A program made the position numbers and the translations under genes. A DNA stretch of 5,310 nt from Lachnoclostridium sp. UBA6475 (GTDB lineage: Bacteria > Bacillota > Clostridia > Lachnospirales > Lachnospiraceae), in the NCBI GenBank assembly GCA_002435545.1, contig DJNB01000220.1, forward strand, positions 14,470-19,779. Direction: 5' to 3'. The notes below the pieces were generated by a model. It saw nothing but the letters and a program-made list of their open reading frames with translations, did no database searches and was not told where the DNA came from. Position 1 is the first letter of the stretch. Every line of letters begins with the position of its first letter. Of this stretch, positions 1-5,310 are shown piece after piece.

Positions 1-803
1 TAATTACACCATTTATGTCCCAGATACGATTCGCTCTGCGCGATTTCATTGGTATGATGTGGGAAAATATTGTCCACACCGCCACAGTGAATGTCCATGT
101 ATTCTCCCAGATGTTTGATACTGATACTGGAACACTCAATATGCCAGCCGGGATATCCGACACCCCACGGGCTTTCCCATTTCAATTCCTGATTGTCAAA
201 TTTTGACTTTGTAAACCAGAGTACAAAATCTGTTTTATTGCGTTTATTTGCATCTTCTTCTACATCATCACGAACTCCGACCTGAAGGTCTTCTTCGTTC
301 TGGGAAGACAATACATAATAATTTTCTAACTTTGAAGTATCAAAATATACATTTTCACCCGCAACATAGGCGTACCCTTTTTCCAAAAGCACCTCGATCA
401 TGTGGATAAATTCATTGATACAATTGGTAGCCGGTTCTACCACATCTGGACGTTTGATTTCCAGTTTTTTACAATCATCAAAAAACGCATCCGTATAGAA
501 TTTTGCGATATCCATAACCGATTTGTGCTCTCGCTTCGCACCGGCAAGCATCTTGTCTTCTCCGGTATCTCCGTCACTCGACAGATGTCCGACATCCGTA
601 ATATTCATAACACGCTTTACATCATATCCGGCAAAACGCAGATATTTTTCAAGCACATCTTCCATGATATAACTGCGGAGATTTCCGATATGGGCAAAAT
701 GATACACCGTCGGTCCACAGGTATACATAGCCACTTTTCCCGGCTCATTGGGAACAAACTCTTCCACTTTCTTAGAAAGGGTATTGTACAAATAAGTCTT
801 CAC
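1..803 (-). CDS. cysS: Cysteinyl-tRNA synthetase, N-terminal 267 residues (runs off left edge)
   Basis: Class I aminoacyl-tRNA synthetase that attaches cysteine to tRNA-Cys in the cytoplasm. I translated it by hand on the minus strand: an open frame of 267 codons with no stop before the window edge, against a usual family length of about 460. The protein begins MKTYLYNTLS and shows CGPTVYHFAHIGN (residues 29-41), which holds the first zinc cysteine C29 and the HIGH-type ATP signature HIGN (38-41). GWHIEC ends at the second zinc cysteine C224. FPHHTNE (247-253) supplies zinc ligands H249 and E253. The KMSKS loop and anticodon-binding domain lie beyond the edge. The GTG start is chosen because AAAGGAG sits 9 nt upstream and the N-terminus matches the family. 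It follows glyS by 14 nt, so the two are co-transcribed. Two positions are unusual: C240 in the H-x-G-G motif (Gly in E. coli) and T251 in HHxNE (Glu in E. coli). Confidence 0.95.
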   Translation of the reverse strand, partial: MKTYLYNTLSKKVEEFVPNEPGKVAMYTCGPTVYHFAHIGNLRSYIMEDVLEKYLRFAGYDVKRVMNITDVGHLSSDGDTGEDKMLAGAKREHKSVMDIAKFYTDAFFDDCKKLEIKRPDVVEPATNCINEFIHMIEVLLEKGYAYVAGENVYFDTSKLENYYVLSSQNEEDLQVGVRDDVEEDANKRNKTDFVLWFTKSKFDNQELKWESPWGVGYPGWHIECSSISIKHLGEYMDIHCGGVDNIFPHHTNEIAQSESYLGHKWCN

Positions 804-812
804 GCTTTTACA

Positions 813-819
813 CTCCTTT
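813..819 (-). promoter_or_regulatory. Ribosome binding site of cysS, overlapping the glyS stop codon
   Basis: AAAGGAG on the minus strand, ending 9 nt before the GTG at 803. Its first two A bases belong to the glyS TAA stop (820-818). This supports the GTG start and suggests that translation termination of glyS and initiation of cysS are coupled or closely linked. Confidence 0.8.
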
Positions 820-2206
820 AAAATGTGAATTTCTCTTCAAAATAAGCTTTCAGATCTGTGATCTTAATACGCTCCTGCTCCATCGTATCACGATCACGAA
901 CCGTAACCATACCGTCTTCCTCGGAATCAAAGTCGTAGGTAATGCAGAATGGAGTACCGATCTCATCCTGACGACGGTATCTCTTACCGATGTTTCCACG
1001 GTCATCGTATTCACAATTATAATATTTGCTCAATTCTTCAAATACTTTTTCTGCCCCTTCGTTGAGTTTCTTGGAAAGTGGCAGCACACCAATCTTAACC
1101 GGTGCCAAAGCCGGATGGAAATGCATTACGGTACGTGTATCTCCACCTTCTAATTCTTCTTCGTCATAAGCGCTGCAAAGGAATGCCAGTGTCACACGGT
1201 CAGCACCCAGAGATGGCTCAATAACGTATGGAATATATTTTTCTTTTTTCTCATCATCAAAATAACTCATATCCTCGCCGGATACATTCTGATGCTGTGT
1301 CAGATCGTAATTTGTACGGTCTGCGATACCCCAGAGTTCGCCCCAGCCAAATGGGAACAGGAACTCGATATCACTTGTCGCCTTACTGTAGAAAGAAAGT
1401 TCTTCTTTATCATGGTCGCGCACACGCATCTCATCTTCTTTGATGCCAAGATCCTGAAGCCATTTAATACAAAATTCTTTCCAGTAAGAGAACCATTCAA
1501 GGTCGGTATCCGGTACACAGAAGAACTCCAGTTCCATCTGCTCAAATTCACGGGTACGGAACGTAAAGTTACCCGGTGTGATCTCATTTCGGAAAGATTT
1601 ACCGATCTGACCGATACCAAATGGTACTTTTTTACGGGATGTTCTCTGTACATTTTTAAAGTTTACAAATATTCCCTGTGCCGTCTCCGGACGAAGATAT
1701 ACGGTGTTTTTCGCATCTTCGGTAACACCCTGGAATGTCTTAAACATCAGATTAAACTGACGGATCTCGGTAAAATTGTGTTTTCCACAAGTTGGACATG
1801 GTACGGAATGCTCTTTGATAAAGCCCTCCATCTTTTCCTTGTCCCATCCGTCCACGGAACCGTCCAATTCCACATTGTTTTCTTCTGCAAATGCTTCGAT
1901 CAGCTGATCGGCACGAAATCTCTCATGACATTCTTTACAATCCATCAGAGGATCGGAAAAGCCGCCCAGATGTCCGGATGCCACCCATGTCTGTGGGTTC
2001 ATCAAAATCGCACAGTCCACACCAACATTGTATTTATTCTCCTGAATAAATTTCTGCCACCAGGCTTTCTTAACATTGTTTTTCAGCTCGACACCAAGAT
2101 TTCCGTAGTCCCATGTATTTGCCAGTCCACCATAAATCTCCGAACCCGGATAAATAAAGCCGCGTCCTTTTGCCAAAGCTACGATTTTTTCCATTGTCTT
2201 TTCCAT
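818..2206 (-). CDS. glyS: Glycyl-tRNA synthetase, dimeric single-chain type
   Basis: Class II aminoacyl-tRNA synthetase of the alpha2 (eukaryote-like) type that charges tRNA-Gly with glycine in the cytoplasm. The 462-aa length fits the family. The N-terminal catalytic region carries GRGFIYPGSEIYGGLANTWD (14-33). A zinc-ribbon-like insertion has CKEC (C90, C93) and CPTC (C137, C140). Motif 2 is FRNEI (205-209) followed by FRTREFEQMELEFF (216-229), and motif 3 is EPSLGADR (330-337). The C-terminal anticodon-binding domain runs from about residue 368 (APVKIGVLPL) to the end. The frame is open 10 codons further upstream, but the ATG at 2206 is chosen because GGAGG sits 6 nt before it and the resulting N-terminus (MEKTMEKIVALAKGRG) matches the family. 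It is the first gene of a glyS-cysS operon with its own promoter just upstream. It is called glyS or glyQS in different genomes; it is not the two-subunit GlyQ/GlyS enzyme. Confidence 0.97.
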   Translation of the reverse strand: MEKTMEKIVALAKGRGFIYPGSEIYGGLANTWDYGNLGVELKNNVKKAWWQKFIQENKYNVGVDCAILMNPQTWVASGHLGGFSDPLMDCKECHERFRADQLIEAFAEENNVELDGSVDGWDKEKMEGFIKEHSVPCPTCGKHNFTEIRQFNLMFKTFQGVTEDAKNTVYLRPETAQGIFVNFKNVQRTSRKKVPFGIGQIGKSFRNEITPGNFTFRTREFEQMELEFFCVPDTDLEWFSYWKEFCIKWLQDLGIKEDEMRVRDHDKEELSFYSKATSDIEFLFPFGWGELWGIADRTNYDLTQHQNVSGEDMSYFDDEKKEKYIPYVIEPSLGADRVTLAFLCSAYDEEELEGGDTRTVMHFHPALAPVKIGVLPLSKKLNEGAEKVFEELSKYYNCEYDDRGNIGKRYRRQDEIGTPFCITYDFDSEEDGMVTVRDRDTMEQERIKITDLKAYFEEKFTF

Positions 2207-2212
2207 TATTAT

Positions 2213-2217
2213 CCTCC
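2213..2217 (-). promoter_or_regulatory. Ribosome binding site deciding the glyS start
   Basis: GGAGG on the minus strand, 6 nt before the ATG at 2206. It lies inside the longer open frame that begins at 2236, so it argues against that upstream start. Confidence 0.8.
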
Positions 2218-2221
2218 AATC

Positions 2222-2238
2222 AGGTGCCGGATGCACCT
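2222..2238 (-). other. Hairpin in the glyS leader
   Basis: Perfect 6-bp inverted repeat AGGTGC / GCACCT with a 5-nt loop, in the predicted 5' leader and ending 4 nt before the glyS Shine-Dalgarno. No run of T follows, so it is not an intrinsic terminator. It may affect mRNA stability or ribosome access; this role is an inference from position only. Confidence 0.5.
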
Positions 2239-2259
2239 TTTATAAATTATTCTTACACC

Positions 2260-2288
2260 ATTTTACTATTCTTTGGGAATAATTTCAA
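2260..2288 (-). promoter_or_regulatory. Sigma-A-type promoter of the glyS-cysS operon
   Basis: On the minus strand, TTGAAA (2288-2283, 5 of 6 to consensus), a 17-bp spacer, then TAAAAT (2265-2260, 5 of 6). Predicted start of transcription is near 2253, giving a leader of roughly 45-50 nt. The spacer holds a perfect inverted repeat TATTC-N5-GAATA (2267-2281). The promoter starts just after the SDR stop codon, and no terminator is seen between SDR and glyS, so read-through from the SDR gene is also possible. Confidence 0.7.
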
Positions 2289-2296
2289 CTAAAACT

Positions 2297-3127
2297 TTAT
2301 GGTTTTAACGGCCCGTAAAAATAACTGGAGGTCGCTCCGCCATCGATCAAAAACGTGGAACCGGTAATAAATGCGCCTTTTTCACTCATCAGCAATTCCG
2401 CCACATTGGCTACTTCATCCGCCGTTCCGGGTCTTCCCGCCGGACATTTGGCAAACATATTTTTGTAAAAATCCCCCCGCGGGCCATTGAATTCATCGAT
2501 GGCAAGCGGCGTTACGATAATGCCGGGCGCGATCGCATTGATCCTTGCTCCCCGTCTGCCCCATTGTACGGACTGTGCCATCACACGCTTTTCATTGCAC
2601 CGCTTTGCCAGCTGATAGGCATGAAGCGTATTCTCAATGTTTTCCGGCTGCAACAGCTTTAATTTCAAAAGGTCTTCCGTCGGTGTAACCGCCAGTGCCT
2701 CATCTTCTTCTGCAGTCAGCTGCGGCATACGCCATCCGGACTGGCTGGAAATCGTCACACCAACACCGCCTTCCGCAATCACTTTTCCAATTTCTTCCAG
2801 TAGTACTGCCGTTCCATACAGATCCACCTGTAAAATAGCCTCTACCGGTGCCTGGCTTGGCGACACGCCCGCTCCATTGACAAGCATTGTGATCTCACCG
2901 TATTCCTGCGCTTTTGCTGTCAACTCCTGAATCGACTCTCTGGATGCCATATCCATCTCCACCGGCTCCACATCAAATCCTGCCTGGTTCATAGTTTCCG
3001 CAATTGCTCCGGCATTCTCTATCTTTTTATCACCCATAACAATTTTCTTTCCATAGCCCATTCTTCTTGCGATTGCCATCGAAATCTGTCCTGCTCCGGT
3101 TACCACCATTACTTCCTTTTTCCTCAT
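2297..3127 (-). CDS. SDR-family NAD(P)-dependent oxidoreductase
   Basis: Cytoplasmic short-chain dehydrogenase/reductase of 276 aa that should interconvert an alcohol and a carbonyl using NAD(P). A Rossmann motif GAGQIS (11-16) is of GxGxxG type with Ser at the last Gly. D33 closes the second strand. N84-G-A-G87 is the structural NAG motif. ISSQS (126-130) holds the catalytic serine, Y171-x3-K175 is the active site pair, and NAIAPGIIVTPL (197-208) with IDGG near the end is typical. The gap between Ser and Tyr is about 43 residues instead of about 13, so a roughly 30-residue insertion is present, as in Comamonas 3-alpha-hydroxysteroid dehydrogenase/carbonyl reductase. The substrate is unknown, and I do not infer steroid activity from the insertion alone. 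The start is supported by AGGAGG 10 nt upstream. The gene is divergent from a LysR regulator, which probably controls it. Confidence 0.9.
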   Translation of the reverse strand: MRKKEVMVVTGAGQISMAIARRMGYGKKIVMGDKKIENAGAIAETMNQAGFDVEPVEMDMASRESIQELTAKAQEYGEITMLVNGAGVSPSQAPVEAILQVDLYGTAVLLEEIGKVIAEGGVGVTISSQSGWRMPQLTAEEDEALAVTPTEDLLKLKLLQPENIENTLHAYQLAKRCNEKRVMAQSVQWGRRGARINAIAPGIIVTPLAIDEFNGPRGDFYKNMFAKCPAGRPGTADEVANVAELLMSEKGAFITGSTFLIDGGATSSYFYGPLKP

Positions 3128-3157
3128 TGTTTCTCGTCCTCCTCGCTTTTTTCTTCT

Positions 3158-3186
3158 ATGATAAGAAATTTCTGCGATGTAATCAA
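3158..3186 (-). promoter_or_regulatory. Promoter of the SDR gene
   Basis: On the minus strand, TTGATT (3186-3181), a 17-bp spacer, then TATCAT (3163-3158, 5 of 6 to consensus). The expected transcript starts near 3151, about 24 nt before the ATG. The spacer contains the perfect 10-bp palindrome AGAAATTTCT (3164-3173). The -35 box lies inside one copy of the AATCAAT heptamer that recurs in the lysR promoter. Confidence 0.65.
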
Positions 3187-3203
3187 TTCTTTCTGCTTTT
3201 GCT

Positions 3204-3226
3204 ATTGATTCGTTTTACTAATCAAT
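3204..3226. promoter_or_regulatory. Candidate LysR-type operator (inverted repeat with an extra half-site)
   Basis: ATTGATT-N9-AATCAAT is a perfect 7-bp inverted repeat that contains the T-N11-A pattern typical of LysR-type binding sites. It covers the lysR promoter from its -35 box to the edge of its -10 box, as expected for autoregulation. A third heptamer AATCAAT lies at 3181-3187 on the -35 box of the SDR promoter. Binding by the adjacent regulator is an inference from position and symmetry. Confidence 0.55.
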
Positions 3227-3233
3227 GTATAAT
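3205..3233 (+). promoter_or_regulatory. Promoter of the lysR-family gene
   Basis: TTGATT (3205-3210), a 17-bp spacer, then a perfect TATAAT (3228-3233). Transcription should start near 3240, giving a leader of about 34 nt before the ATG. The -35 box sits 18 bp from the oppositely directed -35 box of the SDR promoter. Confidence 0.7.
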
Positions 3234-3273
3234 GATAACAACAAGAGATTTTCGGATAAGGGGAGAGATTTTT

Positions 3274-4170
3274 ATGTTTTTACGCCAGATTGAATATTTT
3301 CATGCCGTGATCGAAACCGGCAATTTTTACCTTGCTGCGGATCAATGCCATGTGTCGCAGTCTGCCATTTCGCAGCAGATCAAGAAATTGGAAGCGGAAT
3401 TAGGGGTGAAGCTGTTAGACCGCCACAACCGTACCTTTTCGCTGACCCCGGCGGGGGAACATTTTTACCGGAAAAGTGCGGTCATTTTAAGTGACTTGAA
3501 ACAGCTTGTAAAAGAAACCAAAAAAATCGCAGATACGAACCGCGCCGTTCTGCGAATAGGGTATTACAAGGGTTATCATGGAAATGAATTATCGCGGGCA
3601 GTCGGTTTTTTTTCCGAAAAATATCCCGCCGTCGATGTACAGATCACCGTCGGCAGCCACGAGGAATTGTATCACGGCATGGAAAATGACACGATTGATC
3701 TGGCACTCAACGACCAGCGGCGCGCCTTTTCCGACGCTTACCATAATAAAATTCTGACCGAGAGCCGGTTATACATCGAACTATCCACGAAAAGTCCTCT
3801 CGCTTGCTGTAAAAATCTGGAAATCACTGATTTAAAAAATCTGCCCTGCATTCTCGTCATCCATTCCGCAGGGCAAAAAGAAGAACAGCAATATTATGAA
3901 ACGATCATTGGACTACAGGGTGATTTTCTTTTCGCGGACACCCTTCAGGAAGCGCGTCTGAAACTGGCCGCCGGGCAGGGTTATATGCCGGTCGATGTGA
4001 TGGAAAACCACTCCGAGCCGGATTCTTCTCTCCTGCGCATCCCACTTACCCGTAACAACGAACCGGTAAAGAAAACCTACTGCGCCTTTTGGAAAAAAGA
4101 CAATTCCGGCTATTATATTGAGACATTTGCTGAACTGCTCGCCAGCTGTTTTTCCCACGCTTCGGATTAG
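3274..4170 (+). CDS. LysR-family transcriptional regulator
   Basis: DNA-binding regulator of 298 aa, the usual length for the family. The N-terminal winged helix-turn-helix is clear: MFLRQIEYFHAVIETGNFYL, then AADQCHVSQSAISQQIKKLE (21-40) and LGVKLLDR (43-50), followed by a linker helix to about residue 88. The effector-binding domain begins near RAVLRIGYYKG (about 90-100) and fills the rest. The frame is open far upstream into the SDR gene, but the ATG at 3274 is right because GGGGAG lies 8 nt before it, it follows a good promoter, and LysR proteins begin at this motif. It is divergent from the SDR gene and converges on the ketopantoate reductase-family gene. Its likely target is the shared SDR/lysR promoter region, and the ligand is unknown. 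The last codons lie in a degenerate 21-bp tandem duplication, so its C-terminus may be shortened by 7 residues. Confidence 0.93.
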   Translation: MFLRQIEYFHAVIETGNFYLAADQCHVSQSAISQQIKKLEAELGVKLLDRHNRTFSLTPAGEHFYRKSAVILSDLKQLVKETKKIADTNRAVLRIGYYKGYHGNELSRAVGFFSEKYPAVDVQITVGSHEELYHGMENDTIDLALNDQRRAFSDAYHNKILTESRLYIELSTKSPLACCKNLEITDLKNLPCILVIHSAGQKEEQQYYETIIGLQGDFLFADTLQEARLKLAAGQGYMPVDVMENHSEPDSSLLRIPLTRNNEPVKKTYCAFWKKDNSGYYIETFAELLASCFSHASD

Positions 4171-4191
4171 TTTTCCCATGCTCCGGATCAA
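4150..4191. repeat. Degenerate 21-bp tandem duplication across the lysR stop codon
   Basis: Copies at 4150-4170 and 4171-4191 agree at 17 of 21 positions, and all four differences are transitions. Both are in the lysR frame: the first encodes FSHASD then TAG, and the second encodes FSHAPDQ and is followed at once by another TAG (4192-4194). The second copy overlaps the last bases of the convergent reductase gene. Confidence 0.8.
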
Positions 4192-5111
4192 TAGTTAAAT
4201 TTACCGGCGTTTTTTTCTTCCAATGCCTTGATCATATGATACGTATATTCGTTATACGGAGTAGAGATTCCCAGTTCCTTTCCCATTTTTACCAGCGCCC
4301 CGGAGAACATCTCAATCTCTGTCTGCCGTCCGGCATCCAGATCCTGCAGCGTCGAATATCTTGCACTTTTCGGCACAACGCTCCGCAGTTTGGAGGAATC
4401 TTCTACCTTACTCAGATCAATTCCCTTTGCCTTGGCAATTTCTTCCAATTCTTTCCGAAGTCCATCACTGATTGCCTTCATATGGATACTGTCCAGATAG
4501 CATCCAACCCCGGCTCCCAATATCGCCTGCGGCAGATTGTCACACACATTCAGCCGGAACTTGCTCCACAACTCTTCCATAATATATTTGGTCGCCTGAA
4601 AATGCAGCGGCGATCTTCCAAAAAGTTCTTCGACTGCCTTTACCTTTTCACTGTCATAAGGCGCTTCTTTCTCGCCAAATATAATTCCTACCGTCGTTTC
4701 CGGATCAAAATAAAATCCCTCGCCCTCTCTGTGAGAAGCTATTTTAATCACCGAATACAGCATATGGGCGCCTCCTACCTTCTCCGCAATCTTTTCTTCA
4801 CTGTCTACGCCATTCATCAGACTCATCACAATGGTATTTTCGCCCACGGCTTCCTGAATCATCTCCATTGCCCCGGAAAGTGCGGTATATTTTAAGGCAA
4901 CCACAAGCAAATCCGCCTGTCTCGCCTCTTTCGGACTCCACACCTGCGGATGGTATATCTTATCATTGATCTTACATCCCTTTTTTCTCAGCCGTTCGGC
5001 TCTTTCTCCTTCTGCGACCACGCCTAACCGGACTCCCTCCAGCCCGGAAAGCCCCCAGATCACATACGATCCGACTGCTCCTGCCCCCAAAACTGCTACC
5101 GATTGAATCAT
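4188..5111 (-). CDS. Ketopantoate reductase (ApbA/PanE) family protein
   Basis: Cytoplasmic NADPH-dependent 2-oxoacid reductase family protein of 307 aa, near the usual length. The nucleotide-binding motif GAGAVG (9-14) opens an N-terminal Rossmann domain. K74 and N100 (in MNGVD) match E. coli PanE K72 and N98. The C-terminal helical domain has K184-F-R-L-N188-x3-N192, matching catalytic K176 and N180/N184, then S253 and E265 in the segment YSTLQDLDAGRQTEIE, matching S244 and E256. All the key residues are present, so the enzyme should be active. PanE itself makes pantoate for pantothenate and CoA, but no other pantothenate gene is nearby and many paralogues act on other 2-oxoacids, so no symbol is given. 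The ATG at 5111 has GAGG 7 nt upstream. Its neighbours are a LysR regulator (convergent) and an SDR, which suggests a shared redox function. Confidence 0.92.
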   Translation of the reverse strand: MIQSVAVLGAGAVGSYVIWGLSGLEGVRLGVVAEGERAERLRKKGCKINDKIYHPQVWSPKEARQADLLVVALKYTALSGAMEMIQEAVGENTIVMSLMNGVDSEEKIAEKVGGAHMLYSVIKIASHREGEGFYFDPETTVGIIFGEKEAPYDSEKVKAVEELFGRSPLHFQATKYIMEELWSKFRLNVCDNLPQAILGAGVGCYLDSIHMKAISDGLRKELEEIAKAKGIDLSKVEDSSKLRSVVPKSARYSTLQDLDAGRQTEIEMFSGALVKMGKELGISTPYNEYTYHMIKALEEKNAGKFNY

Positions 5112-5127
5112 TGTAATTCCTCTTTTC

Positions 5128-5145
5128 GTAAATTATTTTATTTAC
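5128..5145. repeat. Inverted repeat in the leader of the reductase gene
   Basis: GTAAAT-N6-ATTTAC is a perfect 6-bp inverted repeat downstream of the -10 box, 16 bp before the start codon. It could be an operator or simply a by-product of AT-rich sequence. Confidence 0.35.
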
Positions 5146-5150
5146 AAATA

Positions 5151-5179
5151 AGCATACCATCTTTTTCGAAAAACTTCAA
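5151..5179 (-). promoter_or_regulatory. Probable promoter of the ketopantoate reductase-family gene
   Basis: On the minus strand, TTGAAG (5179-5174), a 17-bp spacer, then TATGCT (5156-5151), preceded by TGG so that it forms an extended -10 (TGnTATGCT). The spacer contains the 12-bp perfect palindrome TTTTTCGAAAAA (5162-5173), a possible operator. Predicted leader is about 33 nt. Confidence 0.5.
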
Positions 5180-5194
5180 TACATCCCTTTTGCC

Positions 5195-5240
5195 CCACTC
5201 ACCACTGGTTTCCCTCTTTTTCCCGCTTTCCGGGGTGCTT
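5195..5240. repeat. 46-bp direct repeat, copy 1
   Basis: Pyrimidine-rich (about three quarters C or T on the plus strand) unit starting CCACTCACCACTGG and ending CCGGGGTGCTT. It is identical at all 46 positions to copy 2, which starts 64 bp later. Inside are an ACCA-C-TGGT near-palindrome and a small hairpin CCCG-CTTTC-CGGG. It is intergenic, upstream of the reductase promoter. Function is unknown. Confidence 0.9.
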
Positions 5241-5258
5241 CCTCTTCCCCAAGCTGCT

Positions 5259-5304
5259 CCACTCACCACTGGTTTCCCTCTTTTTCCCGCTTTCCGGGGT
5301 GCTT
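5259..5304. repeat. 46-bp direct repeat, copy 2
   Basis: Exact second copy, separated from the first by an 18-bp unlike stretch (5241-5258). The 6 bases after it (TCACTT) agree at 4 of 6 positions with the start of that stretch (CCTCTT). The array may therefore continue past the window edge with diverging spacers. Confidence 0.9.
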
Positions 5305-5310
5305 TCACTT

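Noticed and set aside
1292..2245. 317-codon open frame on the plus strand, and shorter ones at 402-821 and 4236-4895
   Set aside because: All lie antisense to well-supported enzymes (glyS, cysS, the reductase), have no family-like sequence and no ribosome binding site. They are shadows.
2237..2296. T-box riboswitch upstream of glyS
   Set aside because: The region is too short and lacks a T-box antiterminator sequence or terminator.
3067..3273. N-terminal extension of the LysR protein into the SDR gene
   Set aside because: The extra residues are hydrophobic antisense sequence. The family N-terminus, ribosome binding site and promoter all fix the start at 3274.
4183..4216. Intrinsic terminator after lysR
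   Set aside because: CCGG pairs with CCGG before a run of seven T, but the stem is only 4 bp with a 16-nt loop, and it lies inside the end of the reductase gene. Too weak to call.
5195..5310. CRISPR array
   Set aside because: Only two repeats of 46 bp with an 18-bp spacer. Spacers of that length and the pyrimidine bias do not fit CRISPR, and no cas gene is seen.
5195..5310. Open plus-strand frame across the 46-bp repeats
   Set aside because: No stop occurs, but the 64-bp period changes frame between copies, so the repeat does not encode a repeated peptide. Low-purine sequence lacks stops by composition, and no start or ribosome binding site is seen.

Overview
The window looks like chromosomal DNA of a low-to-mid GC Firmicute, most likely a gut clostridium of the Lachnospiraceae type. 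The reasons are the style of the GlyRS and CysRS proteins, strong AGGAGG-like ribosome binding sites, sigma-A-type promoters with 17-bp spacers and a mixed codon usage. The genus cannot be named from sequence alone.

Left part (1-2288, minus strand): a housekeeping tRNA-charging operon. A glycyl-tRNA synthetase gene (glyS, 462 aa, start at 2206) is followed after 14 nt by a GTG-started cysteinyl-tRNA synthetase gene (cysS) that runs off the left edge, with 267 codons visible. The glyS stop codon overlaps the cysS Shine-Dalgarno. A good sigma-A promoter and a short leader with a 6-bp hairpin lie in the 90-nt gap upstream of glyS. No T-box is present there.

Middle and right part (2297-5111): a small redox locus. 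An SDR-family oxidoreductase (minus) is divergent from a LysR-family regulator (plus). The regulator in turn converges, with a 17-bp gap, on a ketopantoate reductase-family gene (minus). The 146-bp SDR/lysR divergent region holds two back-to-back promoters with the same TTGATT -35 box and 17-bp spacing. It also carries three copies of the heptamer ATTGATT/AATCAAT, two of which form a 23-bp inverted repeat covering the lysR promoter. This is a natural candidate operator for the regulator. The substrate of this locus is not determinable here: no panB or panC lies nearby, so a classical pantothenate role for the reductase is not supported by context.

The last 130 bp hold two exact copies of a 46-bp pyrimidine-rich repeat spaced at 64 bp, cut off by the window edge. 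A second, degenerate repeat (21 bp, 17 of 21 identical, in frame) spans the lysR stop codon. I do not see a mobile element, RNA gene, CRISPR array or phage feature. The most unusual items are the repeats, the operator layout, and the variant residues in CysRS and the SDR.
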